From Candidatus Latescibacteria bacterium 4484_7 (lineage in GTDB: Bacteria; Krumholzibacteriota; Krumholzibacteriia; Krumholzibacteriales; Krumholzibacteriaceae): a DNA stretch of 14,755 nucleotides. Shown piece after piece: positions 1-7,222 of the stretch. Position 1 is the first letter of the stretch. The number at the start of each line of letters is the position of its first letter. Where the stretch lies: NCBI GenBank assembly GCA_002085285.1, contig NATK01000013.1:1-14755 (forward strand), read 5' to 3'. Below the pieces are notes generated by a model, which searched no databases, was not told where the DNA came from, and saw only the letters and a list, made by a program, of their open reading frames with translations. The position numbers were made by a program, and so were the translations under genes.

Positions 1-618
1 CTCGATGTCGGACTGGCATCGATATCGATCATAGGTGTCATTGCATCGGTTCTGGTAGGAAGCACTCTACTTTACAAGGAAATCGACAAGAAGGCGATAT
101 ATCTCGTATTGACGAGGCCGGTGACGAGGTTCGAGTATCTTCTCGGCAAACTTTCCGGCATTGTTTCAACCATCGGTTTGCTCATGTTTGCCATGGCGTT
201 GGCATTTGTTGCGATCATATATGTCAGCGGTCTGTCGGCTAACAGGGTTCTCCTGGCTGCGATATATTTATCTATTTTAGAAATGACCTTGATGAGTGCA
301 ATTGTGGTGTTTTTTAGCACATTCACCACACCAATTCTTACGTCTTTCTTCAGCTTCTGTATCTTTGTCGCTGGAAGCCTCAGCGGCGACCTTAGAGCAT
401 TCGCTCAGAGGTTCGGAGGTTCATCGGTGAGGTGGTTGATGGATCTGTTCTACTATACGCTCCCGAATTTCAGTGTATTCAATCTGAGACATGAGGCAGT
501 TCACAATCTACCCTTCAACATGAGCGACCTGACAATGGCTACTGTTTATGCGGCCGTATACTCAGTTGCACTGATCTACTTTGGGTACATTGTTTTCAAG
601 TCAAGGGAAATGAGGTGA
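1..618 (+). CDS. ABC-2 type transporter permease, 3' part (5' end outside window)
   Basis: The frame is open from base 1 and gives 205 residues before TGA, so the true start lies upstream. It encodes a polytopic membrane protein. An early segment reads LLYKEIDKKAIYLVLTRPV, followed by TRFEYLLGK. This pattern of a YKEI stretch, then L-x-RPV-x-R-x-EYLLGK, is typical of permeases of the ABC-2/NosY-like family. At least four further hydrophobic segments follow, including ones near residues 55-75, 82-100, 103-125 and 175-198. Such permeases pair with a cytoplasmic ATPase, probably encoded just upstream. The substrate cannot be read from the sequence. The stop overlaps a possible GTG start of the next gene, so the two are probably co-transcribed. 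The family is fairly secure; the role (export, or pilus or envelope support) is unknown. Confidence 0.8.
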   Translation, partial: LDVGLASISIIGVIASVLVGSTLLYKEIDKKAIYLVLTRPVTRFEYLLGKLSGIVSTIGLLMFAMALAFVAIIYVSGLSANRVLLAAIYLSILEMTLMSAIVVFFSTFTTPILTSFFSFCIFVAGSLSGDLRAFAQRFGGSSVRWLMDLFYYTLPNFSVFNLRHEAVHNLPFNMSDLTMATVYAAVYSVALIYFGYIVFKSREMR

Positions 619-629
619 TCGGTCGAAAG

Positions 630-1307
630 ATGAAAAAAAGAACAGCAGAAGCACTATTTGTGCTGTTTCTATTGGTTGTCCTTTTTCAGGCGGGGCACTT
701 CGTTGAACCATTGGCGCACAGAAAGTACAAACTCGAGGTGCTCTATTTGCCTTCGGGCAGGTTTCTAAAACAGGCGTCTCTTGGTTACAGGGATCTGGCA
801 GCGGATCTCGTTTGGTTCAAAACGATCCAATACTACGGGGGGTATCGGATAGGTGAGAACGATCTGGCCCTTTTCCAGCACCTCGTCAATGTCACGACCG
901 AGCTGGACCCGCATTTTACATTTGCATATCTGTTCGGGGCACTCATCATAGCCGAAGACCTGGGATATTTCGATGAGGGAATGGCGGTGCTCAAGAAAGG
1001 CATGTATCACAATCCAGGCGATTGGTGGCTTCCGTTCGAGATGGGGTTTCTCAATTATGTTTATTCGCGGAACTACAAAGAAGCGGTCCGTTATTTCAGA
1101 CTCGCTTCACGTATTCCAGGCTCGGACGAGATAGCAAAGCGCTTTGCAGCCTTTGCCGCGGCCAGGGGAGGATATCTTGAAAAAAGCATCGCGATGTGGG
1201 AAGATCTGGCAAGGACGTCGGGGAACAGTTATATAAGAGAACTTGCGAGACATTATGTGGACAAGTTGAGCAAGGAAATGAGGGAAAAAGGAGCGACCGG
1301 AAAATGA
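630..1307 (+). CDS. Membrane-anchored TPR-like protein of unknown function
   Basis: This is a 225-residue protein. The ATG at 630 follows an 8-base match to the anti-Shine-Dalgarno (AGGTGATC, 613-620) and gives an MKK-type N-terminus. A GTG at 615, overlapping the previous stop, would add five residues and is the alternative. Residues 8-24 form one hydrophobic segment, a signal anchor or uncleaved signal. The rest appears helical and periplasmic. A conserved-looking block LPSGRFLKQASLGYRDLAAD (about 40-59) is followed by W and Y residues, then helical pairs such as AYLFGALIIAEDLGYFDEGM and NYKEAVRYFRLASRIPG that resemble tetratricopeptide repeats. I recognise the general type from positions near pilin and ABC transporter genes but know no assigned function. 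It sits between the permease and pilD with a 4-base ATGA overlap, which suggests a link to envelope or pilus assembly. Confidence 0.75.
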   Translation: MKKRTAEALFVLFLLVVLFQAGHFVEPLAHRKYKLEVLYLPSGRFLKQASLGYRDLAADLVWFKTIQYYGGYRIGENDLALFQHLVNVTTELDPHFTFAYLFGALIIAEDLGYFDEGMAVLKKGMYHNPGDWWLPFEMGFLNYVYSRNYKEAVRYFRLASRIPGSDEIAKRFAAFAAARGGYLEKSIAMWEDLARTSGNSYIRELARHYVDKLSKEMREKGATGK

Positions 1308-2068
1308 TTATTGCGGTTTACATATTGGTTGCACTTTTCGGTCTTTCCCTCGGCAGTTTTCTAAACGTTGTCATATACAGACTCCCGAAGGGTTATTCGA
1401 TTGTGAGCCCCCGTTCATTCTGCCCGAACTGCAGAAGACAGCTTCCCTGGTACGAAAACATCCCTGTATTCAGCTATATTTTTCTCAAGGGAAGATGCAG
1501 GGGGTGCGGCGCGAAGATTTCGATCCAGTACCCTCTGATCGAATTGATTGGTGCTCTTACTGCAATCGGTGTGTTTGCCGTTTACGACATTTCGATCGAT
1601 GCGTTTTTCGTTTTTCTCTTCCTGATGGCTCTTATAGCAGTGACATTGATAGACTGGCGATACAGAATTATTCCCGATCAAATAAGTCTTCCATTCATAC
1701 TGCTCGGCATCGGTTGGAGTTTGCTCAGTCCTGCGCGTTCACCTTCGAGTGCCGCTCTCGGAGCCCTGCTCGGGGGAGGGGGCCTCTTTCTCATAGGATA
1801 CCTCTACAAGCTGATAAGGCACGTCGATGGTATGGGAGGTGGAGACGTAAAACTCATGGCCATGATAGGAGCTTTCCTTGGAGTAAGGATGCTTCTGCCC
1901 GTAATCCTGATAGCTTCTCTCACCGGTTCGGTATATGGAATCTACCTGATGCGTAAAGGCGGAGACGCCAAATCGATGGTGGCCTTCGGCTCGTTTCTCG
2001 CTCCTGCTGCAGCAATCTGCCTCTTCTTCGGCGAACAATTTCTCCGCTATTACTTTGCTCGATTCTGA
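1304..2068 (+). CDS. pilD: Prepilin peptidase / N-methyltransferase (PilD, GspO family)
   Basis: PilD cleaves the leader of type IV prepilins and type II pseudopilins on the cytoplasmic face of the inner membrane and methylates the new N-terminus. The ATG at 1304 overlaps the preceding TGA (ATGA) and lies 10 bases after AAAGGAG, giving 254 residues, a normal length. An upstream in-frame ATG at 1196 would read far into the previous gene and was not used. The N-terminal domain has the four zinc-type cysteines in two CxxC pairs (C40, C43, C65, C68) around the family block W-Y-E-N-I-P. The two catalytic aspartates of this GxGD protease family are D117 (LIDWRYRIIPD) and D181 (GMGGGDVKLM). About seven hydrophobic segments follow the expected pattern. 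All key residues are present, so it should be active. It is the last gene of the permease-TPR-pilD operon. Confidence 0.96.
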   Translation: MIIAVYILVALFGLSLGSFLNVVIYRLPKGYSIVSPRSFCPNCRRQLPWYENIPVFSYIFLKGRCRGCGAKISIQYPLIELIGALTAIGVFAVYDISIDAFFVFLFLMALIAVTLIDWRYRIIPDQISLPFILLGIGWSLLSPARSPSSAALGALLGGGGLFLIGYLYKLIRHVDGMGGGDVKLMAMIGAFLGVRMLLPVILIASLTGSVYGIYLMRKGGDAKSMVAFGSFLAPAAAICLFFGEQFLRYYFARF

Positions 2069-2183
2069 GACCCGCCTTGTTTCTCACTTTGCACAATTTT
2101 AATGCGATTGAGCCAGTCAGTATTTTCCTCCAATATAATAGCGTATTTAGTGGCAATTAAAACAATAGGTTAGGAGCTTATCT

Positions 2184-2207
2184 CAAATTTGCCTTTTGGC
2201 ACATTTG
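2184..2207. repeat. Inverted repeat overlapping the sigma-54 promoter
   Basis: The arms CAAATTTGCC (2184-2193) and GGCACATTTG (2198-2207) can pair over 10 positions with one mismatch around a TTTT loop. No U-tract follows, so it is not a good intrinsic terminator for pilD. The right arm contains most of the -24 element of the sigma-54 promoter. It could be an operator, a cruciform or chance. It is seen directly; its function is unknown. Confidence 0.4.
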
Positions 2208-2211
2208 TTGC
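2197..2211 (+). promoter_or_regulatory. Sigma-54 (RpoN) -24/-12 promoter for pilMNOPQ
   Basis: The sequence TGGCAC, then five bases (ATTTG), then TTGC matches the RpoN consensus core exactly, with the invariant GG and GC at the right distance. It lies in the 262-base gap between pilD and pilM and points at pilM. Taking the C at 2211 as -12, transcription would begin near 2223, leaving a leader of about 108 bases before the pilM ATG. Sigma-54 promoters need an AAA+ enhancer-binding protein; PilR controls pilin genes this way in several bacteria. No clear activator-binding palindrome was seen upstream. The rest of the gap (2069-2183 and 2212-2330) holds nothing else I can support, apart from a poor sigma-70-like match ending at 2294. 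Confidence 0.75.
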
Positions 2212-2330
2212 GTGGAAATGGAGAGAGAGGATAAGGACCCACAGGGAAAGATGTAACAAGATATTGCGATAGAGCTGGTTAAAACGACTATAACTTTGGT
2301 TTTTGTCACAAGGAAAAGGCTGGTGAGATA

Positions 2331-3413
2331 ATGATATCACTTCCTTTCATCAAGAAGAAGGGTTCGACTGTGGGGTTGGATATAGGTTCGAGCCTGATCA
2401 AGGTCGTAGAGATCGATCATTCCGGTTCAAGGCCGAAAATAACGAAGTTCGGTATGATGAAGCTTTTACCTGAAGCGATTGTCGAGGGTGAGATAATGGA
2501 CCGCGACCTTGTGATCGAAGGGATAAGGGAGAGTGTGGAGTTGGCCGGTATAACGAACAAGGAGGTCGTGACGGCTGTTTCCGGTCGTGCCGTTATCGTC
2601 AAGAAGGTCGTTATGGACAAGATGCCCCCGGAGGATGCCCAGGAGGCGATCTTCTGGGAAGCCGAGCAGCATGTTCCTTTCGATATAGACGACGTATGTT
2701 TAGATTTCCAGATTTTGAACGATGATATAGGTGCCAACCAGATGGAAGTTCTTCTCGTCGCGGCGAAGAAGGATATGGTTCTCACGCATGCAAACTTGAT
2801 AAAGGATGCCGGGTTGGTCCCGTCGGTAATAGACGTTGATTCCTTCGCCGTGCAGAATTGTTACGAACTGAACCGCGGCGAAGTCGACGAAGAGGTAAAA
2901 TCGAGAGTAATAGGGTTGGTGAACATCGGCAACGATGTAACAAATATTAACATCGTACAGAACGATTGCCCTCATTTTACGAGGGATATAAGCATCGGAA
3001 GCAATACGTTCATCGAAAGTCTCCAGAAGGAGCTGGATGTAAGCTATGAAGATGGGCAGGAAATCATTCGCGGCAATCTGGGCGAGAGGGATGAAGATAA
3101 GATCAAAGAGATCATCCGTGCCGCCAGCGAAGATCTATCCCTTGGTATAGAGAGAAGCATTTCGTTTCTCAAGGCCGCTGGGGATGCAGAGAATATTGAC
3201 GAACTAATCCTTAGCGGCGGGGGTTCACACATTCCGTTCTTGAAAGAGATTCTTCAAGAGAGGCATGGAATCGATCTTTCGATTCACAATCCTCTGGAGA
3301 ATCTGGACTTCGACGAAAGCGTGTTTGGAGAATATGGAGAGGAAATAGACAAAATATCTCCATTGTTGACCGTGGGTATTGGTCTCGCTTTGAGAAAGGC
3401 GGGGAGAGAATGA
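2331..3413 (+). CDS. pilM: Type IV pilus assembly ATPase-like protein PilM
   Basis: PilM is a cytoplasmic actin/FtsA-like protein. It binds nucleotide and the N-terminal peptide of PilN, so linking the pilus motor to the inner-membrane complex. At 360 residues it has the usual length. The actin-fold motifs are visible: phosphate-1 loop GLDIGSS (15-21), phosphate-2 region LVNIGNDVTNINIV (196-209) and the adenosine loop ELILSGGGSHIPFL (291-304). The block AEQHVPFDIDD (111-121) is typical of PilM. In the phosphate-2 loop the aspartate common in actins is an asparagine (N198). I believe this also occurs in other PilM proteins, so I do not read it as inactivation. The ATG at 2331 follows GGTGAG at 2322-2327. 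It is the first gene of the operon and overlaps pilN by four bases. Confidence 0.95.
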   Translation: MISLPFIKKKGSTVGLDIGSSLIKVVEIDHSGSRPKITKFGMMKLLPEAIVEGEIMDRDLVIEGIRESVELAGITNKEVVTAVSGRAVIVKKVVMDKMPPEDAQEAIFWEAEQHVPFDIDDVCLDFQILNDDIGANQMEVLLVAAKKDMVLTHANLIKDAGLVPSVIDVDSFAVQNCYELNRGEVDEEVKSRVIGLVNIGNDVTNINIVQNDCPHFTRDISIGSNTFIESLQKELDVSYEDGQEIIRGNLGERDEDKIKEIIRAASEDLSLGIERSISFLKAAGDAENIDELILSGGGSHIPFLKEILQERHGIDLSIHNPLENLDFDESVFGEYGEEIDKISPLLTVGIGLALRKAGRE

Positions 3414-3964
3414 TTAAAATCAATTTGTTACCACCTGAAGAGAGAGCGAAGAAAAAGGAGTTCAAGCTGCCGGAGATGTCTACGATGTATCTGGTAGCGG
3501 GCGTCGTGATCTTCTTTGGAGTGATCGTCACGAGCGGGATAGTTCAACAGCATAAGATACGTACGCTCAAAAATAAGATCGAGGTGGCCAAGGAAGAGTC
3601 GAGAAAACTGGCACCGCAGCTCGCAAAGATCAAGAAGATCTCCAAAGAACGGGAGGAAGTCAACAAAAGACTCGAACTCATAGCCTCCCTCGACAGGTAC
3701 AGGTATTTCAGAGTTAAGCTCCTTAACGACATTGGAATCAAAATACCTAGAAACTGCTGGCTGACCGGTGTAACCGAGATATCACCGAACAATCTGAATA
3801 TAGAGGGGATTGCATTCTCCAACTATACAGTTGCAGATATGATAACAAATTTGGAGAAATCTCCACTCTTTACGAGGGTTGATCTCAACATTGCCCAGAG
3901 GGGCAAGATAAAAGACAGAAACGTAATGAAGTTCAAGCTGAGTGCCAACGTTATGCCACAATAA
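3410..3964 (+). CDS. pilN: Type IV pilus inner-membrane assembly protein PilN
   Basis: PilN is a bitopic inner-membrane protein that joins cytoplasmic PilM to periplasmic PilO and PilP. The start is fixed by the conserved PilM-binding peptide at the very N-terminus, M-I-K-I-N-L-L-P, where INLLP is the family hallmark. ATG 3410 overlaps the pilM stop and has GGGGAG just upstream. In 184 residues it shows a short basic cytoplasmic tail (11-19), one transmembrane helix (about 26-45), a charged coiled coil (about 48-93) and a ferredoxin-like periplasmic domain (about 100-183). Length and order match the family. The ATGA overlap suggests translational coupling to pilM, which fits the direct contact between the two proteins. 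Confidence 0.95.
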   Translation: MIKINLLPPEERAKKKEFKLPEMSTMYLVAGVVIFFGVIVTSGIVQQHKIRTLKNKIEVAKEESRKLAPQLAKIKKISKEREEVNKRLELIASLDRYRYFRVKLLNDIGIKIPRNCWLTGVTEISPNNLNIEGIAFSNYTVADMITNLEKSPLFTRVDLNIAQRGKIKDRNVMKFKLSANVMPQ

Positions 3965-3981
3965 AAAGTGAGGGCTGAGAC

Positions 3982-4605
3982 ATGGATTTCAAAGATCCTC
4001 AGGTACAAAAATCGTTGATCATCGGTATCTTTCTCGCATTTATAGGGTATATCTACTTTTTCACCTCGTTCTTGCCTTTCTTCTATCAGCCGAAACAGGC
4101 GCATATTCGAACGTTGAGCTCCGAATACGAAAAGATGAGTGCAGAGCTGGAGAAAGCACGCAAGACAGTTGGCAACCTCGCACGTCTGGAGGCTGAGTAC
4201 AACAGACTGCACGCCAAGTGGGTAGCCGCTCAGAACCTTTTGCCTAAGGATAAAGAGGTTGCGCAACTTTTGAGAAAGGTAACAAAGGTAGGTAATCAGG
4301 CGGGAGTCGATTTTCTTCTCTTTCAACCAAAGGACCCGGTCCGAAGGGAATTTCTGGTAGAGAATCCCGTGCAAGTGAAGATAAGGGGGCAGTATCATCA
4401 GCTTGGGATATTTCTTTCCAAGGTGGCGAATCTCGACAGGATTATCAATGTTTCCAATTTGCACATCGTTCCTGTAAACACAAAAGAAACCAAAAGGGAG
4501 AAAATTTCCCACAGTTACACGATAGAGGCAGAGATGACTTTGACGGCGTACACGCTCGTGGAAGGTGGTGAAAACATCAATGAAAGCAATAAAAAGAGTT
4601 CCTAG
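3982..4605 (+). CDS. pilO: Type IV pilus inner-membrane assembly protein PilO
   Basis: PilO forms a heterodimer with PilN in the inner membrane and periplasm and contacts PilP. It is 207 residues long. A short cytoplasmic start (MDFKDPQVQK) precedes a long hydrophobic helix (about 11-36), a coiled coil rich in E, K and R (about 40-80) and a compact alpha/beta domain. The stretch LLPKDKEVAQLLRKV and, later, V-K-I-R-G-Q-Y-H-Q-L-G-I-F-L (132-145) match the usual PilO core, in which a strand is followed by the Y-x-x-L/F-x-x-F-L helix. Starts at ATG 3982, seven bases after TGAGGG, with a 17-base gap from pilN. Its last 26 bases overlap the preferred start of pilP in another frame. Confidence 0.93.
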   Translation: MDFKDPQVQKSLIIGIFLAFIGYIYFFTSFLPFFYQPKQAHIRTLSSEYEKMSAELEKARKTVGNLARLEAEYNRLHAKWVAAQNLLPKDKEVAQLLRKVTKVGNQAGVDFLLFQPKDPVRREFLVENPVQVKIRGQYHQLGIFLSKVANLDRIINVSNLHIVPVNTKETKREKISHSYTIEAEMTLTAYTLVEGGENINESNKKSS

Positions 4606-5038
4606 TAAAACCTGGAAGGTGCTCTGGGGGCTCGTGGCTTGCCTTCTGTTGTTTTCGTCTGTATGGGCTCAAGGGGTCGACACGAAAAAAGCAGGCAAGA
4701 GTGGAGCAACGCTTAGAGAGAAGAAGTACTATTACAGGGCATTCAATAGAAGGGACCCCTTCCAGAGTTTGATCGTCGGAGAGTATTCAGAAAATCAGCT
4801 CGATCTTATAGATATATATAAGGTCCGGTTGGTAGGCGTGCTGACCGGAGGATATCAGAAATTGGCGATGCTGGAGGATCAAAACGGTTATGGGTATATC
4901 CTGAAAGCGGGAGATAGGATTAAAAACGGTAAAATCGTTTCTGTTGGGGACCGTTCGCTCATTGCAAGGGTTACGGTTTTCGGGCAGACGAACACTATAA
5001 CGCTTCGACTCGAGGATAGTAATAAAAAAGGAGTATGA
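4580..5038 (+). CDS. pilP: Type IV pilus assembly protein PilP
   Basis: PilP is a periplasmic protein that bridges the PilNO complex to the N0 domain of the PilQ secretin. The ATG at 4580 lies eight bases after GAAGGTGGTGA inside the end of pilO and gives 152 residues. GTG codons at 4565 and 4568 are possible earlier starts. The N-terminus is basic, then hydrophobic (about 14-32), ending V-W-A|Q, a plausible signal peptidase I site. The sequence L-V-A-C inside the hydrophobic stretch resembles a lipobox, but it lies early in the core and is followed by more hydrophobic residues, so lipoprotein status is uncertain. The mature part has the family hallmark R-R-D-P-F (linker) followed by a small beta domain with YKVRLVGVL and AGDRIKNGKIVSVGD. 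Six bases after its RBS-bearing end comes pilQ. Confidence 0.92.
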   Translation: MKAIKRVPSKTWKVLWGLVACLLLFSSVWAQGVDTKKAGKSGATLREKKYYYRAFNRRDPFQSLIVGEYSENQLDLIDIYKVRLVGVLTGGYQKLAMLEDQNGYGYILKAGDRIKNGKIVSVGDRSLIARVTVFGQTNTITLRLEDSNKKGV

Positions 5039-5039
5039 G

Positions 5040-7034
5040 ATGGCTGGAATCCGTGGATTAGCTCTGGTGGTTTTGTCGATACTGATCGTGCCGATATTCA
5101 TCTCCAACTCTTCGGCTGTCGACAACGCCGTTAACGATGTGAAGGTTCTCGACAACGGCAATAGCCTTAGAGTAGAGATTGACAAGATCGGCGATGTCGA
5201 ATTCACATTGTTCAAGATGACAGACCCCGAAAGGCTCGTAATCAACTGCATTGGAGCTAAGTATTTGGTTCCCTGGCAAGAGAAGGATTTGAATAGCACC
5301 CTCGCGTACAGGGTGAGAACGAGTCAGTTCGAAAATGACCCTCTGAAGGTGACAAGGGTTGTTCTGGATCTGAAAAAGGATGTCAGTTACAGATTTGACA
5401 AGAGCGGGGATAGACCGACCCTGCTGGTTTTCGAAAAGAGCGATGGTAGCGGTGCCGAAAACGCGGTAAATGAAGAAGGTTCCGGGAGCCGCTCCAGTAA
5501 TTCGGCAAAGACTACCGGGGCATCTAATCTTGCAGCGATGGGACCTGTTCTTCCGCTCGTAAAGCCTGCGGCAAAACATGAGAATTCTACGAAAAAGAGC
5601 TCGGTCGAGAGTGGTGTCATCGATGCGGTTTCTAGCGGAGAGAACGAAAAGACATCCAAGGTGACGCGCGTCGAAGACAAGTATTCGAATACACCATGGA
5701 TCGTGGAAACCAATTCGGGCAACGAAGTTCCGAAGAAGACTCAGACCCTTCAGAGCAATGCTTATGAGAACGATGTAGTCTCTCCCGGTGAGATCGAAGA
5801 CGCCAATGAAGGCATACCTTGGACTGATACCTATACGGGCGGCACACCCGCAGCGGGTGAAGGTGTCGGTATTGCTCCCAAGAGGATTACTCTCGATGCT
5901 CAGGGTGCCGACATCAAGACAGTGCTAAGGACAATCTCGGATTTCGCCGGCAAGAATATTGTCTACGGGCCCGACGTCAAAGGCGAAGTTTATGTACATA
6001 TAAAGGATGTTCCATGGGAAGAGGCTCTCGATATAATTCTCAAGGCCCACGGATATGCCTATAGGGAAGAATACGGAATGATCAGAGTGGCTGAGGCGTC
6101 GAGGCTGATGAAGGAAGAACTCGCAGCTCAGACGGCTGAGAGGAAAAAAGAAGATCTGCTTCCGCTCGTCACGAAGATTATCTTCGTCAACAACTCCAAT
6201 GCCGATGAGTTAAAGGACGCCCTTCAGAACATTGTGAGTACAAGAGGAAAGATCGATGTCGATAAGGGGAGCAATGCACTTATCGTAAATGACATCGAAC
6301 AGAATATAGAGAAGATAGAGGATATGGTGAAGGCTCTCGACAGGAAGACCTATCAGGTCGACATAAACGCCAAGCTGGCTGAGGTAGATGTTGAAGCGAC
6401 CAGAGAGCTGGGCATAAATTGGGGACTTCTCAATCTCCACGCTGCCGGATTCAACGGGGTGGGTAGCGCCGATGTGAATTCGGTGATTTCGCTCAAAGCG
6501 GCGTCACTCAAGTTTGGCACCGTCCGCTCCTGGGGTGAGATAACAGCGATACTCGACATGCTCGAGCAGTCGAACAAGGCGAACATCATCTCAAATCCTC
6601 GTATTACGACGATGGACAACCGTGAGGCAAGTATCCTCGTGGGTAAGGAGATTCCGTTGATAGTAGCCGACGAGGCGGGTAATCCTATCACAGAGCTGAC
6701 GAAGATCGGTATCATGCTGAAGGTTATCCCGCATGTGAACGCCGACAAGACCATCACGCTCGATCTTCACCCTGAGGTGAGCGAGCTTCAATCTGAGTCG
6801 ACGGCTCAGGGCGGTGTGATCATCTCGACGAGTGAAGCCGACACTCGTGTCGTAGTGAGAAACGGTGAGACGGCGGTAATAGGTGGATTGATCAAAAAGG
6901 TCAAGACCGATCTCAAGCGCGGCGTACCGTTTCTCATGGATGTACCGATCATAGGCGGTATCTTCTCGTCTACTTCGTCGACCGACAAAAAACAGGAACT
7001 CGTGATATTTGTAACTCCGACGATAGTGGAATAA
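5040..7034 (+). CDS. pilQ: Type IV pilus secretin PilQ
   Basis: PilQ is the outer-membrane secretin through which the pilus passes. ATG 5040 follows AAAAGGAG. The 664 residues show, in order: a signal peptide (about 1-26, ending SSA); one AMIN-type domain (about 30-133), which typically binds peptidoglycan; a polar Ser/Asn/Glu-rich linker (about 135-280); the secretin N0/STN domain (about 281-355, from KRITLDAQGADIKTVLRTIS); an N1 domain (about 375-435, from TKIIFVNNSNADELKDALQ); and the secretin core (about 440-664). The core has VGKEIPL, VRNGETAVIGGLI, then R-G-V-P-F-L-M-D-V-P-I-I-G-G-I-F and a C-terminal ELVIFVTPTIVE, which are hallmark blocks. The linker contains two copies of a [VI]ED-x5-PW motif. 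A strong terminator follows, so this is the last gene of the operon. Confidence 0.96.
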   Translation: MAGIRGLALVVLSILIVPIFISNSSAVDNAVNDVKVLDNGNSLRVEIDKIGDVEFTLFKMTDPERLVINCIGAKYLVPWQEKDLNSTLAYRVRTSQFENDPLKVTRVVLDLKKDVSYRFDKSGDRPTLLVFEKSDGSGAENAVNEEGSGSRSSNSAKTTGASNLAAMGPVLPLVKPAAKHENSTKKSSVESGVIDAVSSGENEKTSKVTRVEDKYSNTPWIVETNSGNEVPKKTQTLQSNAYENDVVSPGEIEDANEGIPWTDTYTGGTPAAGEGVGIAPKRITLDAQGADIKTVLRTISDFAGKNIVYGPDVKGEVYVHIKDVPWEEALDIILKAHGYAYREEYGMIRVAEASRLMKEELAAQTAERKKEDLLPLVTKIIFVNNSNADELKDALQNIVSTRGKIDVDKGSNALIVNDIEQNIEKIEDMVKALDRKTYQVDINAKLAEVDVEATRELGINWGLLNLHAAGFNGVGSADVNSVISLKAASLKFGTVRSWGEITAILDMLEQSNKANIISNPRITTMDNREASILVGKEIPLIVADEAGNPITELTKIGIMLKVIPHVNADKTITLDLHPEVSELQSESTAQGGVIISTSEADTRVVVRNGETAVIGGLIKKVKTDLKRGVPFLMDVPIIGGIFSSTSSTDKKQELVIFVTPTIVE

Positions 7035-7061
7035 TCTTGCCCCCTCCACTCACCGTCGTCC

Positions 7062-7096
7062 CCCGGTGGCAGGCCACTGCCACCGGGTTTCTTTTT
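7062..7096 (+). terminator. Rho-independent terminator after pilQ
   Basis: A perfect 11-bp GC-rich stem (CCCGGTGGCAG at 7062-7072 with CTGCCACCGGG at 7077-7087) closes a GCCA loop. It is followed at once by TTTCTTTTT. It lies 27 bases after the pilQ stop and should end the pilMNOPQ transcript, separating it from rsmD. Confidence 0.93.
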
Positions 7097-7146
7097 GCCC
7101 GTACGTGTCTGCGAATCCCAAATAACCGCTCATCGGGGCTTTTTGC

Positions 7147-7175
7147 TTGCCCGTTCACCCTAAATATTTTATGCT
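7147..7175 (+). promoter_or_regulatory. Possible weak sigma-70 promoter for rsmD
   Basis: TTGCCC (7147-7152) and TATGCT (7170-7175) are 17 bases apart, each matching four of six consensus positions. They lie after the pilQ terminator and about 50 bases before rsmD, where a promoter is needed. The match is weak and the call rests mainly on position. Confidence 0.35.
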
Positions 7176-7222
7176 GAAGAATCAATGGAAGTAATGCCCG
7201 GTGGAGTGCATATTCAAGAGTC

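Noticed and set aside
1196..1303. 36-residue N-terminal extension of PilD from an upstream in-frame ATG
   Set aside because: It lies wholly inside the preceding TPR-like gene, is rich in charged residues unlike PilD, and the ATG at 1304 has a good ribosome binding site and the family-typical N-terminus.
1549..1563. Sigma-54-like TGGTGC-N5-CTGC
   Set aside because: It lies within the pilD coding sequence, departs from consensus at three positions and has no following gene start.
2264..2294. Possible sigma-70 promoter TTGCGA / TATAAC before pilM
   Set aside because: The 19-base spacing is too long and the -35 box is poor; the sigma-54 site is far better.
7120..7146. Second terminator-like CCG/CGG followed by TTTT after pilQ
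   Set aside because: Only a 3-bp stem is possible; the real terminator is at 7062-7096.
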